From positions 1-5,870 of the forward strand of contig CAIJNA010000218.1 of NCBI GenBank assembly GCA_903821805.1: a stretch of 5,870 nucleotides of DNA. Reading direction: 5' to 3'. The number at the start of each line of letters is the position of its first letter. The first letter of the stretch is position 1. The notes below the pieces were generated by a model. That model saw only the letters and a program-made list of their open reading frames with translations, was not told where the DNA came from and did no database searches. This DNA is from an uncultured Campylobacterota bacterium (GTDB lineage: Bacteria; Campylobacterota; Campylobacteria; Campylobacterales; Arcobacteraceae). The translations under genes were made by a program, and so were the position numbers. This document shows, piece after piece, positions 1 to 5,212 of the stretch.

Positions 1-130
1 ATGTTAGATTGTGTATTTTGCCCCACTCTTTTAGAAGTGATGTAAATTTTTCACATCTTTCAAAAAATATATCGTCCATGAAAAGATCGTGTTGCTCTAA
101 ATTCTTTTTTAATCTATCATTGTTTTTCAT
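1..130 (-). CDS. rsmG: 16S rRNA (guanine-527-N7)-methyltransferase RsmG (GidB), N-terminal fragment
   Basis: Only the first 43 codons are inside the window; the gene runs off the left edge. The start is the ATG at 130-128 and the fragment ends in LLKEWGKIHNLT. That matches the N-terminal helix of RsmG, where a hydrophobic segment leads to a W-x-K-x-x-N-L-T motif. The family uses S-adenosylmethionine to methylate G527 of 16S rRNA in the 530 loop, and loss gives low-level streptomycin resistance in other bacteria. The SAM-binding domain lies outside the window, so integrity cannot be judged. The ATG follows the ribA stop codon with no base between (TAGATG), and there is no clear Shine-Dalgarno, which suggests translational coupling to ribA. 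From memory, ribA followed by gidB also occurs in Campylobacter jejuni. The identity rests on a short motif plus this context. Confidence 0.8.
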   Translation of the reverse strand, partial: MKNNDRLKKNLEQHDLFMDDIFFERCEKFTSLLKEWGKIHNLT

Positions 131-700
131 CTAAATCATATGTCCCATTTCGTCTTTTTTTACAGCCATATAATCTTTATTTTCATTAGTTTGACCAACT
201 ATAATAGGTATTCTATCAATAATTTCAATATTAACTTGCCCTACTTTATCAGGATTATTTGTCATAAGATTTATCTTTTTGATTCCATAGTATTCAAATA
301 TGAAATCAACTATTTCGTAAGTTCTCTCATCACTTGCAAATCCAAGTTGATGATTTGCCTCTACTGTATTAAATCCCATATCTTGTAAATGATACGCATT
401 TACTTTATTTAGAAGACCTATGTTTCGACCCTCTTGACGAAGATATATTACCATACCAGTATTTTTAGCAATAAAATCAAGTGCAAAATTTAGTTGTGCT
501 TGACAATCACATTTTATACTTCCAATGGCATCACCAGTAAGACATTCTGAATGAATTCTTACATTAACAATGCTACCGTATTCTTTACTCATGATCACAA
601 GATGCTCTTTAATACCTTCTTTGAAAGATTGTATAAGAAAATTACCATGCTTTGTTGGTAGATTTGCAACACTTGAAACTTGTACATCTGTCATTTTCAT
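131..700 (-). CDS. ribA: GTP cyclohydrolase II, RibA (stand-alone)
   Basis: Opens GTP to 2,5-diamino-6-ribosylamino-4-pyrimidinone 5'-phosphate with loss of formate and pyrophosphate, the first committed step of riboflavin synthesis, in the cytosol. The 189-residue protein is close to E. coli RibA (196). The zinc cysteines are C53, C64 and C66 in ECLTGDAIGSIKCDC. RQEGRNIGLLNK begins at residue 88, followed by Y103, and the catalytic D124 and R126 lie in ASDER. NNPDKV and the C-terminal DEMGHMI are also typical. The frame extends upstream to a TTG at 757, but that lacks a ribosome site. The ATG at 700 has AAAAGGA eight bases upstream and gives the usual N-terminus, so it is preferred; an ATG two codons later is a less likely alternative. 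There is no fused RibB domain. It lies 107 bases downstream of the exonuclease gene and abuts rsmG. Confidence 0.97.
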   Translation of the reverse strand: MKMTDVQVSSVANLPTKHGNFLIQSFKEGIKEHLVIMSKEYGSIVNVRIHSECLTGDAIGSIKCDCQAQLNFALDFIAKNTGMVIYLRQEGRNIGLLNKVNAYHLQDMGFNTVEANHQLGFASDERTYEIVDFIFEYYGIKKINLMTNNPDKVGQVNIEIIDRIPIIVGQTNENKDYMAVKKDEMGHMI

Positions 701-708
701 CAAGAAAA

Positions 709-715
709 TCCTTTT
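709..715 (-). promoter_or_regulatory. Ribosome binding site fixing the ribA start
   Basis: AAAAGGA on the minus strand, eight bases before the ATG at 700. It decides between this start and the in-frame TTG at 757, which has no such site and would add 19 residues (rich in Lys, Ser and Asn) not typical of RibA. Confidence 0.75.
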
Positions 716-777
716 GTTTGTTTTGCTATTTTTTAAACTTTTGCATTTAGATATCAAAGATCTATTAAAAGGTAGTG

Positions 778-783
778 ATTGTA
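778..783 (-). promoter_or_regulatory. Candidate promoter (-10) for ribA
   Basis: The minus strand reads TTGGATACAATCAC in the 107-base gap after the exonuclease gene, giving a TACAAT -10 with five of six consensus bases. No -35 is recognisable, which is common for vegetative promoters in Campylobacterota. Transcription would begin near 771 and leave a leader of about 70 bases before ribA. The gap is unusually wide for this operon, which supports an internal promoter, but AT-rich DNA throws up such hexamers easily. Confidence 0.35.
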
Positions 784-807
784 TCCAACTTTTACTTTGT
801 GATTTAT

Positions 808-1593
808 CTAAACTTTTGGATTATTTAATATTTCATTATCTATTTTATCAGCAGTTTTTGAAAATTCTATTAGATCTTCCGTGTATTTTATATCTTGATC
901 AATTTTCGCAAGTGAAGTTCTTAGAACTTCAACAGTGCTTCTTGCATCTTCATATGCTCTATGATGATTTTCTATATCAATATTTAGGTTTTCTTTTAAA
1001 TATTTAAGACCATATTTGTGGGAATTTATTGTTCTCATTGCAAGCTCAATAGTGCATAGCTTTCTGTTCATAAGTTCACCTAAATGGTATTTTTTAAAGC
1101 TATCACTGATAAATTTAAAATCAAAATCTACGCTATGTGCAACAAATACATCATCTTCAATAAATATTTTAAATTCTTCAAGTACAGAACGAAGAGGAGG
1201 AGCATTTTCTAGCATTTTAGGTGTGATACCAGTTATTTCCTGTACTTTTTGTGGTATTTTGTCGCAATAAACCAAAGAACTATATTCTTCAATTATTACA
1301 TCATTCTTGAATTTAATTGCAGCTAGTTCAATAATTTGACCAGCTTTTGGATTTCCAGCTGATGTTTCAATATCTACTACACAAAAAACTTGATCTTTTA
1401 TGAGATTTTCTGTTGTTTTGAGATAAACATGTTCTTCGCTAAAATATATAGGATAGCCATTTGATATCAAAAGCTCTGTTTCAAGATCTATTGAATCAAA
1501 GAATGTTTCAGAATTTTTTAGTATAGTTTTGTATTGTATAATGCTTAATGGTCTTTTTATAAGTTTAGATGTTATTTTATCTATGTAGTTCAT
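808..1593 (-). CDS. dnaQ: DnaQ-family DEDDh 3'-5' exonuclease (DNA polymerase III epsilon-like)
   Basis: A 261-residue protein with a complete DEDDh exonuclease core from about residue 70 to 228. The ExoI motif is VVDIET with D74 and E76. The ExoII motif is AHSVDFDFKF with D158. The ExoIII motif is HHRAYEDA with H211 and D216. These residues bind the two metal ions that cleave a 3'-terminal nucleotide. The family includes the Pol III proofreading subunit, RNase T and stand-alone repair exonucleases. The domain is preceded by about 70 residues with no motif I recognise and followed by a charged tail of about 33 residues. I see no QTSMAF-like clamp-binding peptide, so a role as replicative proofreader is uncertain. 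From memory, the equivalent gene beside rpe in Campylobacter jejuni is called dnaQ. Its start overlaps the end of trpF by 17 bases, and no strong ribosome site is visible, suggesting coupled translation. Confidence 0.9.
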   Translation of the reverse strand: MNYIDKITSKLIKRPLSIIQYKTILKNSETFFDSIDLETELLISNGYPIYFSEEHVYLKTTENLIKDQVFCVVDIETSAGNPKAGQIIELAAIKFKNDVIIEEYSSLVYCDKIPQKVQEITGITPKMLENAPPLRSVLEEFKIFIEDDVFVAHSVDFDFKFISDSFKKYHLGELMNRKLCTIELAMRTINSHKYGLKYLKENLNIDIENHHRAYEDARSTVEVLRTSLAKIDQDIKYTEDLIEFSKTADKIDNEILNNPKV

Positions 1594-2191
1594 TGACCGT
1601 ACTTACAAACTCTATCATCTTTTGTTTATCTTTAATACCCTTTGAAAGTTCTACACCACTACTTACATCAATGCCGTAAAAATTGAATCCTTCTAATTCT
1701 GAAATAGTATCTTTTGTTAGTCCTCCAGCAAGAATAATCTTTGAACAATCTATATCATTAAAAAAGTCTAAGTTTAGTCTATGTCCCATGCCACCAAAAC
1801 CTTCAACAAATGAATCTATGAGACGATATTCATTTTTGTATTTCAGGACATCATCTTTTGTTTTTGCCCGTATTACTTTGATGTATCTAATGTCTAGTTC
1901 TTCATAATTGCTTTTGTTATCTTTTTGATCAAAGCAATTATCATCTATGATTTGTGCTAAATCTATGTTTGAAATTTTAGATATATCATTTATATTTTGG
2001 ATTGTTTCATTAACGAATAATCCAACAGCCTGAACAAAAGGAGGCAATTTATCTATAATATTTCTAGCATCCGAAGGACTAATGTATCTTGGGCTTTGTT
2101 TGTAAAAAACAAATCCAAGCGCATCTGCTCCAGCATTAGTAGCATTAATAGCATCTTCTAAATTTGTTATACCGCAGATCTTAATTTTCAT
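1577..2191 (-). CDS. trpF: Phosphoribosylanthranilate isomerase TrpF
   Basis: Converts N-(5-phosphoribosyl)anthranilate to the carboxyphenylamino-deoxyribulose phosphate in tryptophan synthesis, by an Amadori rearrangement on a TIM barrel. The 204-residue length is normal. The catalytic cysteine is C6 in KICGIT and the general acid is D126 in RLID. R35 in SPRYI is the expected substrate-binding arginine. ILAGGL (152-157) and DVSSGVE (175-181) form the phosphate-binding end. Odd points: the usual Q-L-H-G motif reads QIID here, so the conserved histidine is I82, and the GGxGK loop reads GGMGHR. The core catalytic pair is intact, so the enzyme is probably active. No other trp gene is in view. 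It starts 5 bases after rpe without a Shine-Dalgarno and overlaps the exonuclease start, so it is very likely cotranscribed with both. Confidence 0.95.
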   Translation of the reverse strand: MKIKICGITNLEDAINATNAGADALGFVFYKQSPRYISPSDARNIIDKLPPFVQAVGLFVNETIQNINDISKISNIDLAQIIDDNCFDQKDNKSNYEELDIRYIKVIRAKTKDDVLKYKNEYRLIDSFVEGFGGMGHRLNLDFFNDIDCSKIILAGGLTKDTISELEGFNFYGIDVSSGVELSKGIKDKQKMIEFVSTVNELHR

Positions 2192-2196
2192 AATAT

Positions 2197-2838
2197 TTAT
2201 ATTTGCAGACTTTTTATAGCATCTTTGTAGCTGTCATTTGTAAATACGTAATTTCCAGCGACAACAACATCAACACCAGCTTCTTTCAAAAGATGGATAT
2301 TTGAAGAACCTACTCCACCATCAACTTCAATTAAACAATTCGGATTTTTTTCATTTATCAATTTTTTAAGAATTTTAGCTTTTTCAATAACGCTTGGAAT
2401 AAATTTTTGACCACCAAATCCAGGATTTACAGACATTAGAAGTACCATATCAACATCTTCTAAAAGATATTCTATGCTTTGTGGTGGCGTATGAGGATTT
2501 AAAACAAGTGCTGGACTTATTCCATATGATCTTATTTTCTGAATAAGTCTATGCGGGTGCTTTTCTTCTTCGATATGAAATGAAATATATTTTGGTTTAA
2601 GTGGTGCAAAAAGCTCAACAAAAAAAGTATTATTTTCAACCATAAGATGAATATCAAGTGGTTTTGTTGATATTTTGGCAACAGCATTCACTACAACTGG
2701 GCCAATAGTCAAATTGGGTACAAAATGACCATCCATAACATCAACATGAACCAAATCACATCCGCCATCACAAATGGCTTTTATTTCTTCATTTAATCTT
2801 CCGAAATCGGCACTTAATATTGATGGTGCAACTTGCAT
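2197..2838 (-). CDS. rpe: Ribulose-phosphate 3-epimerase
   Basis: Interconverts ribulose-5-phosphate and xylulose-5-phosphate in the pentose phosphate pathway, or the Calvin cycle if one is present. The TIM barrel is full length at 213 residues. Metal and catalytic residues are in place: H31 and D33 in HVDVMDGHFVPN, H64 in DIHLMVEN, and D173 in EVDGGV. The phosphate loop region MSVNPGFGGQ lies at 135-144 and the second glycine-rich site VVAGNYVF near the C-terminus. The start at 2838 has AAAGGG seven bases upstream and a well-spaced sigma-70 promoter. It is the first gene of the leftward run rpe-trpF-exonuclease. Its substrate ribulose-5-phosphate is also the precursor used by RibB, which gives a loose metabolic link to ribA in the same cluster. 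Confidence 0.97.
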   Translation of the reverse strand: MQVAPSILSADFGRLNEEIKAICDGGCDLVHVDVMDGHFVPNLTIGPVVVNAVAKISTKPLDIHLMVENNTFFVELFAPLKPKYISFHIEEEKHPHRLIQKIRSYGISPALVLNPHTPPQSIEYLLEDVDMVLLMSVNPGFGGQKFIPSVIEKAKILKKLINEKNPNCLIEVDGGVGSSNIHLLKEAGVDVVVAGNYVFTNDSYKDAIKSLQI

Positions 2839-2845
2839 ATCTCAT

Positions 2846-2851
2846 CCCTTT
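2846..2851 (-). promoter_or_regulatory. Ribosome binding site of rpe
   Basis: AAAGGG on the minus strand, seven bases before the rpe ATG. This is the only strong ribosome site in the rpe-trpF-exonuclease run, consistent with rpe being the lead gene and the others being translated by coupling. Confidence 0.7.
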
Positions 2852-2858
2852 GTTTGTA

Positions 2859-2887
2859 ATTTTATTGCACATATTTTATCGTTTCAA
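2859..2887 (-). promoter_or_regulatory. Sigma-70 promoter for the rpe-trpF-exonuclease operon
   Basis: On the minus strand TTGAAA (2887-2882) is separated by exactly 17 bases from TAAAAT (2864-2859). This is a strong match to the vegetative consensus, and it sits just upstream of the rpe ribosome site. A second TAAAAT at 2878-2873 could serve as an alternative -10. The expected start of transcription is near 2852, which would leave very little leader, or near 2866 if the upstream -10 is used. Confidence 0.55.
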
Positions 2888-2905
2888 ACTTATTATTCTG
2901 TTACA

Positions 2906-2916
2906 TGTGATACTAT
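2906..2916 (+). promoter_or_regulatory. Candidate extended -10 promoter for the dioxygenase gene
   Basis: TGTGATACTAT on the plus strand holds a TGn extension with GATACT or, two bases later, TACTAT. Each hexamer matches four of six consensus positions. No -35 is evident. It lies about 20 bases from the -35 of the divergent rpe promoter, so a regulator bound between them could affect both. This is weaker than the rpe promoter. Confidence 0.35.
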
Positions 2917-2927
2917 CAATAAAAAAT

Positions 2928-2932
2928 AAGGA
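2928..2932 (+). promoter_or_regulatory. Ribosome binding site of the dioxygenase gene
   Basis: AAGGA, six bases before the ATG at 2939. It fixes the start and shows that this plus-strand frame is a real translated gene. Confidence 0.75.
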
Positions 2933-2938
2933 ATCTTT

Positions 2939-3694
2939 ATGCTGGATGCTTCGCTAACTAATTCCATGGAAGATGATTTAACTCAAGTTAGCGAATATAT
3001 TTATTCCCCAAAAGATTGGTTAGATAAACTAATTCCTCTTTCCATGAAGCTTTACACTAATCCATATTATGAATATCCGTATATGTATGAAAATACACTT
3101 TATGATTTTGATTATTTGAAAAATTATGTATATAATCATTTTGAGCAACAAGAACAAATAGGTGTTATTCAGGGCGAAAAAGGTATTTTTTTACCAAAAA
3201 CAAATACTGAGATAAGAAACACTTTTAATATTATCTCGGAGGAAGATTTTATTGTTGAGTACAATAAGTTTTTTGAAACAAAAAGAGCTGACATGGAAAA
3301 GTTTTTTAATGTTTCATTAATGCAAAGCACTTCACCTCAAATACTTATTTACAAGGAAGGATGCTACTACAGGAGACACAGTGACAATTGTAGTGAAGTT
3401 TTTGATAATGGTAAACTTATAGCATTTAAGCCTGTTGCGCCTGCAAGAATAATAACAACTGTTCTTTTTATAACATCTTCAAGTGAAAATCCATCTCAGG
3501 ATTTTGAATTTAGTGGCGGCGAATTAGAGTTTAACTTTCTGGAAGACTCAGAACAGAATATAGTTTCCATAATTACTAAAGAGGGAGAATTTGTTTCTTT
3601 TTTTAGCAATCCTTATTTCTCTCATAGTGTAAAAGAAGTTACTGCTGGAACAAGAATATCAATTGTTCAATGGCATAATGCAATTGTTCATTAG
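2939..3694 (+). CDS. 2OG-Fe(II) dioxygenase, substrate unknown
   Basis: A 251-residue cytosolic protein with no signal peptide or membrane segment. The C-terminal half shows the jelly-roll iron site of the 2-oxoglutarate-dependent dioxygenases: H147-x-D149 in YRRHSDN, a distal H229 in NPYFSHSVKEV, and R239 ten residues later in GTRIS to bind the 2-oxoglutarate carboxylate. RIITTVLFI (170-178), GGELEF (193-198) and the final QWHN resemble the prolyl 4-hydroxylase-like group. Such enzymes couple decarboxylation of 2-oxoglutarate to hydroxylation of a protein, nucleic acid or small molecule. The first 125 residues match nothing I recognise and are rich in tyrosine (12 between residues 20 and 65). 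It is the only plus-strand gene, with its own ribosome site, diverging from rpe and converging on trmL. The enzyme class is secure; the substrate cannot be told from the sequence. Confidence 0.88.
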   Translation: MLDASLTNSMEDDLTQVSEYIYSPKDWLDKLIPLSMKLYTNPYYEYPYMYENTLYDFDYLKNYVYNHFEQQEQIGVIQGEKGIFLPKTNTEIRNTFNIISEEDFIVEYNKFFETKRADMEKFFNVSLMQSTSPQILIYKEGCYYRRHSDNCSEVFDNGKLIAFKPVAPARIITTVLFITSSSENPSQDFEFSGGELEFNFLEDSEQNIVSIITKEGEFVSFFSNPYFSHSVKEVTAGTRISIVQWHNAIVH

Positions 3695-3705
3695 AAAAAT
3701 TAAGA

Positions 3706-3730
3706 CAATAGCTTTATTAAAAGACTATTG
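3706..3730 (-). terminator. Hairpin between convergent trmL and dioxygenase genes
   Basis: CAATAGCTTT and AAAG-A-CTATTG pair as a 10-base-pair stem with one bulged A and an ATTA loop. On the minus strand it is followed by TCTTAATTTTTC, a modest U-rich tract, so it best fits termination of purU-trmL. The trmL stop codon (3727-3725) lies inside the stem. On the plus strand the following bases lack a U-run, so termination of the dioxygenase transcript here is less certain. The stem is poor in GC and would be weak. Confidence 0.45.
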
Positions 3731-4195
3731 AGCTTTGAAAACTTTAAAATTTTGACGGATAGCATCATATACAATAACAGAAACGCTATTTGCTATATTT
3801 AAGCTTCGTGCATCATTAACCATAGGAATATTAATACAAGTTTCAATGCTTTGATTTAAAAGTTCCTCTGGAAGTCCAGCATCTTCTCGTCCAAAATAAA
3901 AGTAATCATTCGGTAGATATTGCATATCAAAATATGCTTGGTTTGTTTTTGTGGTAGCCATAAAATGTCTATCTCCAAATGGATTTTTAGACCAAAAATC
4001 TTCTATGTTATCATATTCATGGACTTCGAGAAATTGCCAATAATCAAGACCTGCACGTCTAACTTCCTTTTCTGTAATATCACCAAATCCATATGGTTTA
4101 ATAAGGTGAAGGACTGAACCAGTGGCATAAGCAAGTCGCCCTATTGTCCCTACATTCCCAGGCATTCTTGGTTCTAATAAAACTATATTAAACAT
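3725..4195 (-). CDS. trmL: tRNA (cytidine/uridine-34-2'-O)-methyltransferase TrmL
   Basis: A SPOUT-class (trefoil-knot) methyltransferase that uses SAM to methylate the ribose of the wobble base 34 in tRNA-Leu isoacceptors in E. coli. At 156 residues it matches E. coli TrmL (157), a minimal SPOUT domain without a separate RNA-binding extension. Visible motifs are the N-terminal MFNIVLLEPRMPGNVGTIGR, RRAGLDYW (46-53), GREDAGLP (102-109), IPM (123-125) and the knot helix RSLNIANSVSVIVYDA. The start at 4195 is 8 bases after the purU stop with no clear Shine-Dalgarno, so translation is probably coupled to purU. It is the last gene of this leftward unit. Related SPOUT enzymes such as TrmJ are longer, so TrmL is the best call. 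Confidence 0.95.
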   Translation of the reverse strand: MFNIVLLEPRMPGNVGTIGRLAYATGSVLHLIKPYGFGDITEKEVRRAGLDYWQFLEVHEYDNIEDFWSKNPFGDRHFMATTKTNQAYFDMQYLPNDYFYFGREDAGLPEELLNQSIETCINIPMVNDARSLNIANSVSVIVYDAIRQNFKVFKAQ

Positions 4196-4203
4196 ACAAT
4201 GAC

Positions 4204-5037
4204 TTATAGAATTACTGTTTTATTGCCATAAACAAATACTCTATCATCCAGCAATAATCCAAGTGCATTTGATAGAACAACTTTTTCTACATTTTTACCA
4301 GCATCTCTCATATCAGTCCACGAATAAGTATGATCAACTCTAACTATATCTTGTGCTACGATTGGTCCTTCATCAAGATCACTTGTCACATAATGTGCAG
4401 TTGCACCAATTATTTTTACACCTCTTTGCCAAGCTTGTTTGTAAGGATTTGCCCCAATAAATGCAGGTAAAAAGCTGTGGTGTATATTTAAAATTTTGTT
4501 TTCAAAATGATTCACGAAAGTTGAATTTAATATTCTCATATATTTAGCTAGAACAATTACTTCGGGTTCAAATTTATCAATTTCTTGGATAATCATATCC
4601 TCATGTACTTGTCTGTCTAGTCCTTCGTGAGAAATACATACAAAAGGGATATTAAACTTCTCTACAAGCGATTTAAGGGTCTCATGATTTGCTATAACTG
4701 CTTTTATGTTTGCATTCAGCTCACCACTTACATAACGAATTAAAATATCACCTAGGCAATGTGCTTCTTTGGTAGCCAATATAACAATATCTTTTTTTGT
4801 ATTTTTTGATAGTTTTATTGTTGCATCTTCAGGAAGTGCTTTTCTTACGTCATTTAAAAGTTGTGTTTTATCAAAATCACCACTTATGACTGTTCTCATA
4901 AAGAACTTATTAACTTCTTTGTCAACGTATTCCGCATTTGTTTCTATATTTAAATTATAATTAAATAGTATTTTTGAAATATTATAAACCAAACCTTTTT
5001 CATCTGTCGTATCAATTAGAAGTCTATATTCACTCAA
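4204..5037 (-). CDS. purU: Formyltetrahydrofolate deformylase PurU
   Basis: Hydrolyses 10-formyl-THF to formate and THF, balancing one-carbon pools and feeding formate to purine synthesis. The 277-residue length is close to E. coli PurU (280). Residues 4-70 are an ACT domain (LLIDTTDEKGL through FFMRT), which in E. coli senses glycine and methionine. The hydrolase domain follows, with N184 and H186 in NIHHSFLPAF and catalytic D222 in LDEGPI, the Asn-His-Asp set shared with the formyltransferases. NPYKQA and GATAHYV are also typical. The start codon is TTG at 5037-5035, supported by AAGGA six bases upstream; the next ATG is residue 47 and would destroy the ACT domain. The gene lies 175 bases after recO, with candidate promoters in the gap, and is followed closely by trmL. 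Confidence 0.96.
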   Translation of the reverse strand: MSEYRLLIDTTDEKGLVYNISKILFNYNLNIETNAEYVDKEVNKFFMRTVISGDFDKTQLLNDVRKALPEDATIKLSKNTKKDIVILATKEAHCLGDILIRYVSGELNANIKAVIANHETLKSLVEKFNIPFVCISHEGLDRQVHEDMIIQEIDKFEPEVIVLAKYMRILNSTFVNHFENKILNIHHSFLPAFIGANPYKQAWQRGVKIIGATAHYVTSDLDEGPIVAQDIVRVDHTYSWTDMRDAGKNVEKVVLSNALGLLLDDRVFVYGNKTVIL

Positions 5038-5043
5038 ATTTGT

Positions 5044-5048
5044 TCCTT
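5044..5048 (-). promoter_or_regulatory. Ribosome binding site supporting the TTG start of purU
   Basis: AAGGA on the minus strand, six bases before the TTG at 5037. No in-frame ATG exists at or near this position, so this site decides that PurU initiates at TTG. Confidence 0.75.
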
Positions 5049-5059
5049 ATATACCTTGT

Positions 5060-5065
5060 ATTTTA
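5060..5065 (-). promoter_or_regulatory. Candidate proximal -10 for purU
   Basis: TAAAAT on the minus strand in CATAAAATACAAGG, downstream of a T-rich stretch as in Campylobacterota promoters. Transcription would begin near 5053, just ahead of the ribosome site. It is an alternative to the distal TATAAT at 5174-5179. AT-rich sequence makes chance hits likely. Confidence 0.25.
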
Positions 5066-5069
5066 TGAA

Positions 5070-5097
5070 AAATAAACATTATCTCATTTGTTTATTT
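5070..5097. repeat. 9-bp perfect inverted repeat in the purU leader
   Basis: AAATAAACA (5070-5078) and TGTTTATTT (5089-5097) are exact reverse complements around a 10-base centre. On the minus strand the second arm runs into a TTTTT tract, so the RNA could form a weak terminator or attenuator-like hairpin ahead of the purU ribosome site. It could instead be a protein-binding dyad. The arms are nearly all A/T, so chance occurrence is possible. Confidence 0.4.
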
Positions 5098-5173
5098 CTT
5101 ATATTGTTTTGTATTTACAATTCGTAATATCATTTATTTTTGATTTTTTATTAGTGTTAAAAAATGATGAAGC

Positions 5174-5200
5174 ATTATAGCTTAGCGCTCTTTAATACAA
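5174..5200 (-). promoter_or_regulatory. Promoter with perfect TATAAT between recO and purU
   Basis: The minus strand carries a perfect TATAAT (5179-5174). TTGTAT (5200-5195) lies 15 bases upstream, or TTTTGT (5202-5197) 17 bases upstream; neither is a good -35. AAGC and GCTT flank the -10 symmetrically (5170-5183). Transcription would start near 5167 and give a leader of about 130 bases before purU. No known riboswitch or small RNA is recognisable in that leader. Confidence 0.5.
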
Positions 5201-5212
5201 AATTATTCGCTT

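Noticed and set aside
140..388. An 82-codon plus-strand frame opposite the ribA 3' end
   Set aside because: It is wholly antisense to conserved ribA sequence. Its Ile/Phe-rich composition is a by-product of the opposite frame.
701..757. In-frame extension of RibA by 19 residues to a TTG start
   Set aside because: No ribosome site precedes the TTG, the added residues are not RibA-like, and the ATG at 700 has AAAAGGA at good spacing.
701..807. Possible FMN riboswitch upstream of ribA
   Set aside because: The 107-base gap is too short and too AT-rich, and it lacks the conserved paired elements of the RFN motif.
570..1007. A 145-codon open frame on the plus strand opposite ribA and the exonuclease gene
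   Set aside because: It lies antisense to two genes with intact family motifs, has no ribosome site, and encodes a Leu/Phe/Cys-rich protein typical of reversed AT-rich coding sequence.
1016..1270. An 84-codon plus-strand frame opposite the exonuclease core
   Set aside because: It covers the catalytic motifs of the real gene on the other strand and shows no domain or start signal of its own.
1683..1907. A 74-codon plus-strand frame opposite trpF
   Set aside because: It is antisense to conserved trpF motifs and has no supporting start signal.
3920..4117. A 65-codon plus-strand frame opposite trmL
   Set aside because: It is a shadow of the trmL coding frame with no independent evidence.
4769..4960. 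A 63-codon plus-strand frame opposite the PurU ACT domain
   Set aside because: It is antisense to a conserved domain with no ribosome site; the Ser/Leu-rich composition is a by-product.
5038..5212. Small peptide genes or a tRNA in the purU leader
   Set aside because: Only frames of 10-13 codons without ribosome sites occur, one with its ATG inside the TATAAT. No cloverleaf or GC-rich stems are visible.
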